This document shows, piece by piece, positions 45,465 to 54,808 of a stretch of 64,000 nucleotides of DNA. The DNA lies in assembly GCA_943787985.1 (NCBI GenBank), contig CALSOO010000009.1:1-64000 (forward strand). The letters are read 5' to 3'. Source of the DNA: an uncultured Paracoccaceae bacterium. GTDB taxonomy: Bacteria > Pseudomonadota > Alphaproteobacteria > Rhodobacterales > Rhodobacteraceae. The notes under the pieces were generated by a model, which had not been told where the DNA came from, made no database searches, and saw only the letters and a list, made by a program, of their open reading frames with translations. A program made the translations under genes and the position numbers. The stretch's first letter is position 1; every line of letters starts with the position of its first letter.

Positions 45465-46238
45465 TTACCTCGGGGCCATACGGATCGCGCCATCAAGCCG
45501 GATGACCTCACCGTTCAGCATCGGGTTGTCGACGATATGGCACACCAGCTTTGCGTATTCCACGGGCGCCCCGAGGCGGGAGGGAAACGGAACCTGCGCG
45601 CCAAGCGAGGCTTGGACATCTTCTGGCAACCCTTCCAAAAGCGGTGTCAGGAAAAGACCCGGCGCAACGGTGCACACACGGATGCCTTTGTCTGCCAGAT
45701 CGCGTGCCATAGGAAGGGTCATGCCCACGATGCCCCCTTTGGATGCGGAGTAGGCGACTTGCCCGATTTGTCCATCAAAGGCCGCGACAGAGGCCGTGTT
45801 GATGATGACCCCGCGCGCGCCGTCCGGCTCTTTTGGATCGGCACCAACCATATGCGCAGCGGCTTGGCTGGCGCAGTTGAACGAGCCGATGAGATTGATG
45901 CGAATGGTTTTGTCGAACATCTCGAACGCATGGGCCTCGCCGCGGCTGACCGTCTTGCCCGCCAACCCGATGCCGGCGCAATTGACCATCACGCGCGGTG
46001 TTCCAAGCTGCGCGACGACAGTGTCCATGCCCGCTTTGACGCTCGCAGGGTCGGCCACATCAACATTGCAATAGATGCCGTCGATTGCGGCGGAGTGAGC
46101 GTAGCCTTTTTCGTCATTCAGGTCAAAAATGGCGACTTTCAACCCCGCTTGGGCCAAAGCGCTCGCAGTGGCGGCCCCCAATCCAGAGGCCCCGCCTGTT
46201 ACGATCGCTGCGTGGTTTTTCCAAATGTCCAAACTCAT
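45465..46238 (-). CDS. SDR family dehydrogenase (HSD10-like)
   Basis: A 257-residue short-chain dehydrogenase. ATG 46238 follows CAGGAGAGACGAC. Cofactor motif VTGGASGLGAATASALA, acidic NAD-selecting DLNDEKG, NCAGIG, INLIGSFN, and the catalytic pair Tyr/Lys in AYSASKGG are all seen. IRVCTVAPGLFLTPLLEGLP and the extended loop with VGADPKEPDGARG resemble the HSD10/3-hydroxyacyl-CoA dehydrogenase type 2 branch. Followed directly by the flavin monooxygenase. Likely oxidises a hydroxy-acyl thioester or alcohol. Confidence 0.88.
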   Translation of the reverse strand: MSLDIWKNHAAIVTGGASGLGAATASALAQAGLKVAIFDLNDEKGYAHSAAIDGIYCNVDVADPASVKAGMDTVVAQLGTPRVMVNCAGIGLAGKTVSRGEAHAFEMFDKTIRINLIGSFNCASQAAAHMVGADPKEPDGARGVIINTASVAAFDGQIGQVAYSASKGGIVGMTLPMARDLADKGIRVCTVAPGLFLTPLLEGLPEDVQASLGAQVPFPSRLGAPVEYAKLVCHIVDNPMLNGEVIRLDGAIRMAPR

Positions 46239-46518
46239 GTCGTCTCTCCTGCAACAGGGTGAATTAAATAGAGGGCTGAGTGGCCGTATGTCGCTTTTGA
46301 CGGCCTGCTGATTTGGCCACATGGCCTGCCTTTGTGAACCTTTGCAGGACCGCTTCCAAGGTTCTGCTCATGGCGTGGTTTTCCGGGTTAATGATTAAGC
46401 CAAGCCATTGAGGCTGTCCATAAGAATGCCAACGCCGGTTCCTTGTTCTGGCGTGAACGCACTGGCCGTCCCTGCGTGGCTTGGGTAAGCTGGGTGCAGA
46501 ACAGAAAAGGGGTGCGTC
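46239..46518. promoter_or_regulatory. Divergent gap between SDR and GntR genes
   Basis: A 280-base region with no convincing gene. It holds the promoters of the SDR-monooxygenase pair and of the GntR gene. GGCCA-CA-TGGCC at 46315-46326 is a perfect 5-bp inverted repeat that might be an operator. A 35-residue open frame on the minus strand has no support. Confidence 0.35.
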
Positions 46519-47169
46519 GTGGCCGGACAAACGGATTCAGTCATTGCTTTGATCCTGTCGCAGATTGACGCCGGTGTTATGCTGCCCGGTGATGCGATCA
46601 GCGAAAAGGATTTGATAGATGCCTGCAGCGTGTCGCGCACACCTGTCAGAGAGGCTTTGATCCGGCTTGAAACGGATGGCCTTGTGCAACGTCATGCCCG
46701 CAAAGGCGCAGTGATTTTTCGCCCCGATGTGGAACAGTTCCTTACGATCCTTGAAGTGCACGCCAATCTGGAAAGCTTTGCGGCGGGGCTTGCCGCAAAG
46801 CGGATTACCCCGGACATTCAAACAGAGTTGCGCGCCAGTGTGGCAGCCTGTGCCGCGCACGCCGAGACCCATGCAAGCGCGGACGCTGCCGGATATTACC
46901 AACTGAACTTGCAGTTTCACGAGATCATTGTGCGCGCGGCGTGCAATGACGTGTTGATGGAGATGGTCAAAACCAACGCGCGCAAGCTTATGGCCTATTA
47001 CAGAATGCGATATCTGCATCCAGGTGCGGCGCAGTCCTCAGCCAAAGAGCACGCAGAAATTGCTGAGCACATTCTGGCGCGGCGCAGCACCGAAGCCGCG
47101 GCCGCCATGGCGCAGCATTTCAACTATGACCGCCACACTGTGATGGATTTGATCGCGTCAGTCGGCTGA
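46519..47169 (+). CDS. GntR-family regulator (FadR/FCD type)
   Basis: A 216-residue regulator. The N-terminal winged HTH reads GDAISEKDLIDACSVSRTPVREALIRLE, and the C-terminal FCD domain provides acidic and His metal ligands around FHEIIVRAACNDVLME and AKEHAEIAEHILARR. Members sense carboxylic acids or purine intermediates. It is divergent from the SDR-monooxygenase pair and upstream of the purine-related block, so it may control either. Its last 12 bases overlap the convergent amidotransferase gene. Confidence 0.85.
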   Translation: MAGQTDSVIALILSQIDAGVMLPGDAISEKDLIDACSVSRTPVREALIRLETDGLVQRHARKGAVIFRPDVEQFLTILEVHANLESFAAGLAAKRITPDIQTELRASVAACAAHAETHASADAAGYYQLNLQFHEIIVRAACNDVLMEMVKTNARKLMAYYRMRYLHPGAAQSSAKEHAEIAEHILARRSTEAAAAMAQHFNYDRHTVMDLIASVG

Positions 47170-47867
47170 TTGTTCAAAGAAACACGCGATGGATTCGGCA
47201 TAAGCTGTGGTGTCGGCGTGTTCGCACAGGGACGCTTTGGCCCGTTCCCCGACCCCCTCTGGAAGCTTGTCGTGATATTCCGCGACCAATGCCTCAATAA
47301 AACGGGGCGTCATTTCGGGGTGGTTTTGGGTGGTATAAACCGATGCCCCCATGCAAAACCCTGCGACGGGACAGGCGGGGGCCGTGGTCAGAATGTCCGC
47401 GCCCTTTGGCAAGGCGGTCACCTGTTCGATGTGGGCACCGTATTGTTTGAGCGTTTCGGGCAGCCCGTCCATCCAAGGTGCAGGATTGGTGACGGTGGCG
47501 TGTGTCAGCCCAAAGGTCCAGCCCGTTGGGTTGGGCCCCACTTGCCCCCCAATGCCAGCGCGATGATCTGATGCCCGAAACACGCGCCAAACATAGGGAT
47601 GCTCTGCGCATGCAGAGTTCGGATCAAGCGACCCAGTTGTGCGACCCACGGGGCTGCGTCATGAACCGATGCAGGGCTGCCAGTGATCATAACGCCATCA
47701 AAAGCGCTGATATCCTCAGGAAAAACGCCGTCTTTGACGCTGAACGCGGTCGTGTGCCAGTCAGGGCGCACTAAGTGGATCAGGTCGGCGAACTTCTGGG
47801 CGTCCTTTGGATGCGCTTGGGCGAAATCACTCTCGTCGGTGTTTGTCATCAATACGGCGAGGTGCAT
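47158..47867 (-). pseudogene. Class I glutamine amidotransferase (GMP-synthase-like), frameshifted
   Basis: The N-terminal part (MHLAVLMTNTDESDFA, FDGVMITGSPASVHD) and the nucleophile elbow MFGACFGHQIIALALGG are in one frame. The rest (VGPNPTGWTFGLTHATV, GFCMGASVYTTQNHPEM with the catalytic His) is in another. A missing base in the C-run 47545-47550 (G-run on the coding strand) restores one protein of about 236 residues. Such single-domain GATases release ammonia from glutamine or hydrolyse gamma-glutamyl amides, the latter fitting the gamma-glutamyl ligase-like gene across the P450. Confidence 0.8.
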
Positions 47868-47936
47868 TTTATGGCTTTCATTTCGAGTTTGTATATTTAA
47901 GGTACTACAGAATATGCAAAGATAAAAGGCAAAGCG

Positions 47937-49196
47937 ATGACTGTTTGGACGCCTACGGACGATGGCTATGCGGATTTGGCCAGTCACGACACTTTTGTGC
48001 AAGGCGTACCGCTCAACACCTTTGCGCGTATGCGCCGTGATGATCCGCTGTGCTGGACGCCTTGGGACGGGGGCAAGGGGTTCTGGTCGGTGACGCGCTA
48101 TGCCGACATCTTTGAGATGAACCGCAACACGCAAGTGTTTTCCTCGGCGCAGGGCATCCGGATGGAGGACCAAAGCTACGCGGAATACCTCGCGCGCCGC
48201 ACCTTTCAGGAGACCGATCCCCCCGATCACATGCAGATGCGGATCAAACTGGCGCGCGCGTTTTCAAAAGGGGTAATTGCAGAGTTTGAAGCCGATATTC
48301 GCCAGATTTGTGTCGATATTCTGGACGCGGTTTTGCAGCAGGACAGCTTTGACGCCACCAAAACCATCGCGCGCGAATTGCCGATGCGGATGTTGGGGCG
48401 CATTTTGGGAACGCCCGAGGAAGACCTGCCGTGGCTGGTCGAAAAAGGCGATGCGTTGATCGCCAACACAGACCCCGATTTTACGTCTCATGTTCTGGAC
48501 AAGATGAGCACGGATGAATTTCGCATGATGCCGTTCAACTCCCCTGCGGGGGCCGAACTGTACGCCTATGCCAAAGACCTGATGGCGCAAAAGAATGCGT
48601 CAGGGGACACCAACGGCATCCTGCATTTGATTCTCCAGCCAAGCCCCGATGGCTCTGTCATATCCGAAGCCGAATTTCGCAATTTCTTTTGTCTGTTGGT
48701 TGCGGCGGGCAATGACACGACCCGCTATTCGATCGCCGCCGGTATGCAGGCGATGTGCCATCAACCCGAGCTGTTGGGACAGATGCAGCAGGGCGGGGAC
48801 ATTTGGGACACGCTGCCCGATGAGATCATCCGCTGGGCCACGCCCACCAGCTATTTCCGCCGCACCGCTACGCAGGATTTCGGGATGCATGGCAAAACCA
48901 TTCGGGAGGGTGACAAGGTGCTCTATTGGTTCGCCTCTGCCAACCGCGATGACACCGTGTTTGACGACCCGATGCGCGTTAATCTGCACCGCACCCCCAA
49001 CAAGCACCTCGCCTTCGGGCATGGCGGTCCGCATCTGTGCCTTGGGATGTGGCTTGCGCGGCTTGAAGTACGTGTGCTTTTTGAAGAACTGAGCAAGCGC
49101 ATCACCACGATTGAAGCGGATGGACCCCAACAGTTTTTGCGGTCAAACTTTATAAGCGGCATCAAGTCGTTGCCGGTGCGGATCACACGCGCCTAA
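47937..49196 (+). CDS. Cytochrome P450
   Basis: A 419-residue bacterial P450. The I-helix oxygen motif is LLVAAGNDTTRYSI, the K-helix E-x-x-R is in DEIIRW, and the haem-thiolate loop is FGHGGPHLCLGMWLAR with its Cys. It opens with no membrane anchor, so it is soluble, and it needs an electron donor that is not encoded nearby. It is 13 bases upstream of the glutamine-synthetase-like gene on the same strand, so they are likely co-transcribed. The substrate is unknown. Divergent from the amidotransferase gene over 69 bases. Confidence 0.93.
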   Translation: MTVWTPTDDGYADLASHDTFVQGVPLNTFARMRRDDPLCWTPWDGGKGFWSVTRYADIFEMNRNTQVFSSAQGIRMEDQSYAEYLARRTFQETDPPDHMQMRIKLARAFSKGVIAEFEADIRQICVDILDAVLQQDSFDATKTIARELPMRMLGRILGTPEEDLPWLVEKGDALIANTDPDFTSHVLDKMSTDEFRMMPFNSPAGAELYAYAKDLMAQKNASGDTNGILHLILQPSPDGSVISEAEFRNFFCLLVAAGNDTTRYSIAAGMQAMCHQPELLGQMQQGGDIWDTLPDEIIRWATPTSYFRRTATQDFGMHGKTIREGDKVLYWFASANRDDTVFDDPMRVNLHRTPNKHLAFGHGGPHLCLGMWLARLEVRVLFEELSKRITTIEADGPQQFLRSNFISGIKSLPVRITRA

Positions 49197-49209
49197 TGGG
49201 AGAAAGAAC

Positions 49210-50499
49210 ATGAACCACAGATTGCGCGCGGTATTTTGTGACCATCTGAGCATTATGCGCGGGAAATATTTGCCGCATGGCAAGATCGGCGACAACGACA
49301 CACGGTTTTGCCGCTCCACTTTCGGGGTGCATTACGACAAGGACTTGTTGCCCGCGCCCGGCGCGATGATGATGGAAGGCCTGCCAGACATGGAGTTGCG
49401 CTGGGCGGGTGATGACATTCGCGCGTGTTGGGAAAGTGGCACCAAGATCGTCTTGGGTGATCTGTTCGACACAGAGGGCGCGCCTTTGCCGATGTGTCCG
49501 CGCGGTGCATTGAAACGCGCGATTGCTGCGTGGGAGGCCAAAGGGCTGACGCCCAAAGTGGGTATCGAACTCGAAGCTTTTGCCTTTGTGCACGGGCCTG
49601 ATGGCAAACTGATGCCCTATGACAGTCTTGGCGGGGTGGTTTATGGCACGGGGCCTTTTACCGATCCGCGCGGCTTTAACGACGCGATTTGGGATGTGGC
49701 CGAGGAGCTGGGCTTCAATCTTGATATGATTACTGCCGAATATGACAGTCCACAGTTTGAATACACCCTGACCTTTGACAATGCGCTCAAAGCCGTGGAC
49801 GACATCATTCTGTTCCGGCAGATGGCGCGTGAAGTCGCACTTCACGAAGGCGTCATTCTGACTTTCATGCCCAAGCCGATTGTCGAGGCTGGTGGCAACG
49901 GAATGCACATCAACTTTTCCTTTACGGACAAGGACGGCAACAACGCGTTGTCGGTCGGGGACAAAGGGGGACCCGATCACCTGAACGATCTGGCGCGCGG
50001 TTGTCTTGCGGGGCTTTTGCACCACCACAAAGGGCTTGCAGGGCTGATCGCCCCAACTGCGACTTCCTATGATCGCCTCCAGCCAGGCTCCTTGTCGGGG
50101 CACAGGCAGAACTGGGGCGGGGATCACCGCAACGTCACAACCCGTGTCAGCACTGAAGGCGGCGCCAAGGCGCGGCTTGAGCATCGGATGGCGGATGCCT
50201 CATCCAACCCCTACACCGCCTTAGCGGCTGTTTTGCAAGCTGCCTTGTTGGGGGTGGAGAACGGATATGACCTGCAACCCATTGAGACCGATGATGGTTT
50301 TGTGGAAACAGACGCCACTGTCGGGGCGGCGACCACTTTGGAAGACGCTGTTGCGGATCTGGCTGCGGACACGGTGTTGTCGAACGCGGTCGGCGCGGGG
50401 CTGGTCGAGAACCATGTCTTCATGAAACAGGCTGAAGTCGAAAAGACCAAAGATCTTGACCCCGAGGCGCTGCGGGATTTTTACATCTACTACATGTGA
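49210..50499 (+). CDS. Glutamine-synthetase-family ligase (gamma-glutamyl amine type)
   Basis: A 429-residue GS-fold enzyme. The N-terminal beta-grasp part ends near residue 100, and the catalytic part shows GIELEAFAFV (metal Glu), EAGGNGMHINFSF (metal His), RQNWGGDHRNVTTRV (ATP Arg) and LEHRMADASSNPY (substrate Arg-Glu). Family members other than true GlnA join glutamate to an amine, as in PuuA or gamma-glutamylmethylamide synthetase. Position beside P450, PuuE-UraD and a GATase suggests handling of an amine or ammonia from the degraded ring. ATG 49210 after GGGAGAAAGAAC. Confidence 0.83.
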   Translation: MNHRLRAVFCDHLSIMRGKYLPHGKIGDNDTRFCRSTFGVHYDKDLLPAPGAMMMEGLPDMELRWAGDDIRACWESGTKIVLGDLFDTEGAPLPMCPRGALKRAIAAWEAKGLTPKVGIELEAFAFVHGPDGKLMPYDSLGGVVYGTGPFTDPRGFNDAIWDVAEELGFNLDMITAEYDSPQFEYTLTFDNALKAVDDIILFRQMAREVALHEGVILTFMPKPIVEAGGNGMHINFSFTDKDGNNALSVGDKGGPDHLNDLARGCLAGLLHHHKGLAGLIAPTATSYDRLQPGSLSGHRQNWGGDHRNVTTRVSTEGGAKARLEHRMADASSNPYTALAAVLQAALLGVENGYDLQPIETDDGFVETDATVGAATTLEDAVADLAADTVLSNAVGAGLVENHVFMKQAEVEKTKDLDPEALRDFYIYYM

Positions 50500-50661
50500 T
50501 CTTTTTGGGGCCTGCACTGGTTCGGTGGACGGGTGCAAGCCTTTGAGGGCTGCCAAAAAAGGGCGCGGGTTCTTAAAGTTTATGCACCTTCGCATATTTT
50601 TTTAAAAACCTTTGGATCATTTTGGATTACACAGGGGCAACTTTGAAAAAGGAAGACCCAA

Positions 50662-52074
50662 GTGATCCGCTACCCACGTGACATGACCGGATACGGCGCG
50701 ACGCCACCTGCTGCGCAGTGGCCTGATGGTGCAAGAATTGCTGTGCAAATCGTCCTCAACTATGAGGAGGGCGGTGAAAACAATATCCTGCACGGTGATG
50801 CCGCATCAGAGGCGTTCTTGTCCGAAATCACAGGCGCCCAACCCTGGCCCGGGCAGCGGCATTGGAACATGGAATCGCTGTATGAATACGGCGCGCGGGC
50901 CGGTTTCTGGCGATTGCACCGGATGTTGGGCGATTTGCCTGTCACAGTTTACGGTGTGGCCACAGCCCTTGCGCGCGCGCCCGAACAGGTGGCCGCGATG
51001 AAATCTGCGGGGTGGGAAATTGCCAGCCACGGCCTCAAGTGGGTCGAACACAAAGATATGCCCGAGGACGAAGAACGCGCCCAGATCGCCCAAGCGATCG
51101 CGTTGCACACCGAAGTCACCGGAGAAGCACCACGCGGCTGGTACACAGGGCGCTGCTCCAACAACACGGTCAGATTGGCGGCCGAAACAGGACAATTTGA
51201 CTACGTCGCGGACAGCTACGCTGACGATCTGCCCTATTGGATGGCGTTTGACGGAACAGACCAGTTGATTGTGCCCTACACCATGGATTGCAATGACATG
51301 CGGTTTGGCATTCAGGCGGGGTTCACCAACGGTGACCAGTTTGAAAGCTACCTCAAGGACAGCTTTGATGTTCTCTATGAAGAAGGGGCGGCAGGCGCGC
51401 CCAAAATGTTGTCCATCGGACTGCATTGTCGGCTGATGGGGCGCCCGGGGCGAGCTGCAGCCTTGCGTCGTGTGATTGAGCATTTCAAGGCGCACGACGG
51501 AGTCTGGTTTGCAACGCGATTGCAGATTGCGCAGCATTGGGCACAGCAGCATCCGGCACGGGCGATGGTGCCTCCGTCGCAGATGGATGAGGACAGGTTT
51601 GTGTCCGAGTTTGGCGGTATTTTCGAGCATAGCCCATGGATTGCCAAAGCGGCGCATGCGCTTGAGTTGGGGCCGACCCACGACACTGCGCAAGGGGTGC
51701 ACAGCGCCTTGGCCCGCGTCTTTCGCACCGCATCGGACGCACAACGCATCGAGGTGCTCAAAGCGCATCCGGACCTGGCTGGGAAACTGGCCGCGGCCAA
51801 GCGTCTGACAGCAGAATCCACCGCAGAACAAGCGTCTGTCGGACTGGATTCCCTAACCGATGATGAGCGCGCCCTGTTCACCTCCCTGAATGACAGCTAC
51901 ACGTCCAAATTCGGCTTTCCGTTCATCATTGCCGTGCGGGACAACACCAAGGCCAGCATCATGGCCGCCTTTAAAGAGCGCATCGACAACGATCGTGCAA
52001 CCGAACTTGCGCAGGCCTGCCTGCAAGTGGAACGGATTGCTGAATTGCGCCTGATCGAGAAGTTTGGCGCATGA
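50662..52074 (+). CDS. puuE: Fused allantoinase PuuE and OHCU decarboxylase UraD
   Basis: A 470-residue fusion. Residues 1-300 are the PuuE allantoinase of the polysaccharide-deacetylase fold: RYPRDMTGYG, QIVLNYEEGGEN, WEIASHGLKWVEH, WYTGRCSNNTVRL, IGLHCRLMGRPGR. Residues 310-470 are UraD, the 2-oxo-4-hydroxy-4-carboxy-5-ureidoimidazoline decarboxylase: AHPDLAGKLA and LNDSYTSKFGFPFIIAVR with the catalytic His and substrate residues. UraD makes S-allantoin and PuuE opens it to allantoate, so two successive steps are on one chain. The start shown is GTG (AAGGAAGACCCAAGTG). It overlaps allA by four bases. Confidence 0.92.
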   Translation: MIRYPRDMTGYGATPPAAQWPDGARIAVQIVLNYEEGGENNILHGDAASEAFLSEITGAQPWPGQRHWNMESLYEYGARAGFWRLHRMLGDLPVTVYGVATALARAPEQVAAMKSAGWEIASHGLKWVEHKDMPEDEERAQIAQAIALHTEVTGEAPRGWYTGRCSNNTVRLAAETGQFDYVADSYADDLPYWMAFDGTDQLIVPYTMDCNDMRFGIQAGFTNGDQFESYLKDSFDVLYEEGAAGAPKMLSIGLHCRLMGRPGRAAALRRVIEHFKAHDGVWFATRLQIAQHWAQQHPARAMVPPSQMDEDRFVSEFGGIFEHSPWIAKAAHALELGPTHDTAQGVHSALARVFRTASDAQRIEVLKAHPDLAGKLAAAKRLTAESTAEQASVGLDSLTDDERALFTSLNDSYTSKFGFPFIIAVRDNTKASIMAAFKERIDNDRATELAQACLQVERIAELRLIEKFGA

Positions 52075-52562
52075 GCCGCACGATCCTAATCGAGCCGCTC
52101 ACAGCCAAAGATTTTGCACCGTTCGGGGATGTGCTGGATGTGTCTGGCACGGCTGACAAGATCATCAATCAAGGAATGTGCGAACGCTTTCACGATCGCG
52201 CCCTGCTTGATTTTGCAGACGGGCGCGCAGGCATTTCGCTGTTCAGTGCGCAGGCCCGCAACTTTCCGATTGAGCTGGACATGATGGAGCGGCATCCCGA
52301 GGGCAGTCAGGCTTTCGTCCCGATGAGTTTTGATCCCTTTGTTGTGGTTGTCGCCCCTGACGACAACGGTGCACCCGGACAACCGCGTGCCTTCATCACT
52401 GCGAAAGGGCAGGGTGTGAACTATCACCGCAACACATGGCACGGGGTTTTGACACCGCTGCATGCACCGGGTTTGTTTGCCGTGATCGATCGCATCGGGG
52501 AGGGCGCGAATTTGCAAGAGCATTGGTTCGACATGCCTTATGGCATAGAAACGGCGACATAA
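52071..52562 (+). CDS. allA: Ureidoglycolate lyase
   Basis: A 163-residue AllA, which splits ureidoglycolate to glyoxylate and urea. Landmarks: IEPLTAKDFAPFGDVLD, SLFSAQARNFPIELDMMERH with the substrate His, and NYHRNTWHGVLTPLHAPG. ATG 52071 overlaps the puuE-uraD stop (ATGA). Followed 35 bases later by the Rieske oxygenase gene. Confidence 0.93.
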   Translation: MSRTILIEPLTAKDFAPFGDVLDVSGTADKIINQGMCERFHDRALLDFADGRAGISLFSAQARNFPIELDMMERHPEGSQAFVPMSFDPFVVVVAPDDNGAPGQPRAFITAKGQGVNYHRNTWHGVLTPLHAPGLFAVIDRIGEGANLQEHWFDMPYGIETAT

Positions 52563-52597
52563 GCGCAAGACGGCAACGCCGTGAGGGAGGAACCGAC

Positions 52598-53638
52598 ATG
52601 TTTTTAAAGAACGCTTGGTACGTGGCCGCTTGGGAGCACGAAGTGACCCATGCGTTGCAGCAAATTCTGGTTCTGGGCGAGAAGATCTGCATTTTCCGCT
52701 CGCAAAGTGGTGAACTCGTGGCCCTTGAGGATGCTTGCCCACATCGCAAACTGCCGCTGTCCAAGGGGCGGATCAAAGGCGATACTGTCGAATGCGGCTA
52801 TCACGGATTGACGTTTGATTGTGCAGGACAATGTGTCTGGTCACCCGGTGCAGGACGCATTCCGTCAAACGCCAAAGTGCATGCTTATCCGTTGCATGAA
52901 AAATACGGGCTGGTCTGGATCTGGATGGGCAATCCTGCCCTTGCCGATGCCAATGACATCTTCGAAATCGAAAACTACGATGATCCTGCATGGGGCATCA
53001 ATCGCGGCGCCGCGATGGAGCTTGAGTGCAATTATTTGTTGATGTGTGACAACCTGTTGGACCCGACGCACGTGGCGTGGGTGCATCAAAGCAGCTTTGC
53101 GACGGACGCCACCAAAGACACCCCTTTGCGAATCACCAAAACCGATGACGGCGTGATTGTGCACCGCTGGATGATGGATCATGAACCCGCGCCGTTCTAC
53201 AAAAAGATCGTTGAGTTTGAAGGGAACTGTGACCGCCTTCAGCACTACGAGGTCCGCTTTCCAAGCCATGCTTTGATCAAGGCCGTGTTCACACCTGCAG
53301 GCACGGGCGGCGTCGATGGTCCTTTGGATGCGCAGACTTTTGTGATGGACAGCTACAACTTCATGACCCCGACGTCAGAGAGGGAAACCCGTTATTATTG
53401 GTTCCAGCTGCGCAATATCCGTCCCGACGACGACGCATTGTCCCGGATGATGAGCGAAGATGTGCAGCACGCGTTTGAAGAAGACCGCGCAGTGCTGAAT
53501 GAAGTGCAAAAAGGGATGAGCAACAAGCGCACCCCGCATATCGACTTGCCGATTGATGGCGGGCAATTGCGCTTTCGTCGCCAGCTTCAGGCGATGATCA
53601 ACGAAGAAGAACAAGTCGATCGCCAAATGGCGCAATAG
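52598..53638 (+). CDS. Rieske non-haem iron oxygenase, alpha subunit (HpxD/VanA-like)
   Basis: A 346-residue protein started at ATG 52598 after GGGAGGAA. The Rieske 2Fe-2S site is Cys47-x-His49 and Cys66-x2-His69 (ACPHRKL and ECGYHGL). The mononuclear iron site shows DNLLDPTHVAWVH. This VanA-type short form acts on substituted rings or methyl groups and needs a reductase, not encoded here. In Klebsiella the HpxD Rieske protein starts hypoxanthine breakdown, so a similar role in this purine block is plausible but not shown. Confidence 0.87.
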   Translation: MFLKNAWYVAAWEHEVTHALQQILVLGEKICIFRSQSGELVALEDACPHRKLPLSKGRIKGDTVECGYHGLTFDCAGQCVWSPGAGRIPSNAKVHAYPLHEKYGLVWIWMGNPALADANDIFEIENYDDPAWGINRGAAMELECNYLLMCDNLLDPTHVAWVHQSSFATDATKDTPLRITKTDDGVIVHRWMMDHEPAPFYKKIVEFEGNCDRLQHYEVRFPSHALIKAVFTPAGTGGVDGPLDAQTFVMDSYNFMTPTSERETRYYWFQLRNIRPDDDALSRMMSEDVQHAFEEDRAVLNEVQKGMSNKRTPHIDLPIDGGQLRFRRQLQAMINEEEQVDRQMAQ

Positions 53639-53668
53639 GGACGCGGTGTCGCCCCTAAGCGCAAGTGA

Positions 53669-54502
53669 TCACGCGCCAGACAACGGGCGCAGCGGCATGT
53701 GGCGATTGACGTCTTTGTAGAGCAGATAGCGGAAATCGCCCGGTCCACCAGCGTAGCAAGCTTGCGGGCAAAAGGCGCGCAGCCACATGTAGTCGCCGGC
53801 TTCGACCTCGACCCAATCGCTGTTGAGGCGATAGGCCGCTTTGCCTTCAAGCACGTAAAGCCCGTGTTCCATGACGTGAGTTTCCAAGAACGGAATGACC
53901 GCCCCCGGTTTGAACGTGACGATGGTGACATGCATGTCGTGGCGCAGATCTGTGGGATCAACAAAGCGGGTCGTGCCCCATTTCCCATCCGTGTCAGGCA
54001 TAATTGTGGGCGCTATGTCGTTTTCGTTGGTGATAATGACATCAGGGTGCGCAAGACCTGCAACCTCTTGATAAGACTTGCGGATCCAATGAAAGCGCAA
54101 CATCTGGTCAGTGGCGTTCAGCAGGGTCCAATCGGTTGATGGAGGAAGGTAGGCATACCCGCCTTCTTCCAGAACATGTGTGACGCCCGCAACGGTGAGG
54201 GTGGCTTGGCCCTCGACGACGAACAACACGGCTTGCGCGTTCGGGTCGGCTTCGGGCTTTTGGGATCCACCTTGCGGGGCGACTTCCATGATGTACTGCG
54301 AAAAGGTTTCCGCAAAACCCGTCATTGGACGGGCGATGACCCACAAACGGGTCTTGTCCCAGAACGGTAAAAAGCTGGTGACGATATCGCGCATCGTTCC
54401 CTTTGGGATCACCGCATAAGCATCGGTAAATATCGCACGGTCGGTCAGCAATTGGTCCTGACCGGGGTGGCCGCCTTTGGGGGCGTAATACTTCGCTGAC
54501 AT
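53669..54502 (-). CDS. allE: (S)-ureidoglycine aminohydrolase
   Basis: A 277-residue double-cupin, manganese enzyme that releases ammonia from S-ureidoglycine to give S-ureidoglycolate. Start at MSAKYYAPKGGH (ATG 54502, after AGGAGC); upstream frame is not needed. The sequence FLPFWDKTRLWVIARPM and the second cupin with PFLETHVMEHGLYVLEG, where Glu and His ligands lie, match the YlbA/AllE family. It converges with the Rieske gene and lies across the strand from allA, completing the allantoate-to-glyoxylate part except for allantoate amidohydrolase. Confidence 0.9.
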   Translation of the reverse strand: MSAKYYAPKGGHPGQDQLLTDRAIFTDAYAVIPKGTMRDIVTSFLPFWDKTRLWVIARPMTGFAETFSQYIMEVAPQGGSQKPEADPNAQAVLFVVEGQATLTVAGVTHVLEEGGYAYLPPSTDWTLLNATDQMLRFHWIRKSYQEVAGLAHPDVIITNENDIAPTIMPDTDGKWGTTRFVDPTDLRHDMHVTIVTFKPGAVIPFLETHVMEHGLYVLEGKAAYRLNSDWVEVEAGDYMWLRAFCPQACYAGGPGDFRYLLYKDVNRHMPLRPLSGA

Positions 54503-54808
54503 GGATGCTCCTATCGCGTCACGGGTGAGGCAACTATGAAGCGGACACTGCGGGCTGACCACCCTCCAAAGGGCGACAGCACTTTGTGCAAAAACTTGAA
54601 AAGCCTGAAGCACGCCAAAGTGCTTCCCAACGGGTATCGGGGCAGAAAAATGCACCGACTAATACTTTGAAAACATAAATAATTTCGGACTGTCACGTTG
54701 AAGGGCAAAAGAAGTCATCAAATTTTCCTTTCTTGTTGAGCATTTTGCAGCTTTGCTAAACGGATAGGTTAATATTTTATTACGACGCCAGATTTGGATT
54801 TTGCTCTT
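54503..54808. promoter_or_regulatory. AT-rich intergenic region before the unknown operon
   Basis: A 306-base gap between divergent transcription of allE and the five-gene operon. AAGCAC, GCCAAA loop, GTGCTT at 54608-54625 forms a small hairpin. From about 54655 the DNA turns AT-rich (GAAAACATAAATAATTTC, GGTTAATATTTTATTACG), fitting a promoter for the operon. I see no gene. No clear -35/-10 pair is defined. Confidence 0.4.

Noticed and set aside
46264..46371. 35-codon peptide upstream of the SDR
   Set aside because: No family-like sequence, no strong ribosome site, and it lies in a promoter region.
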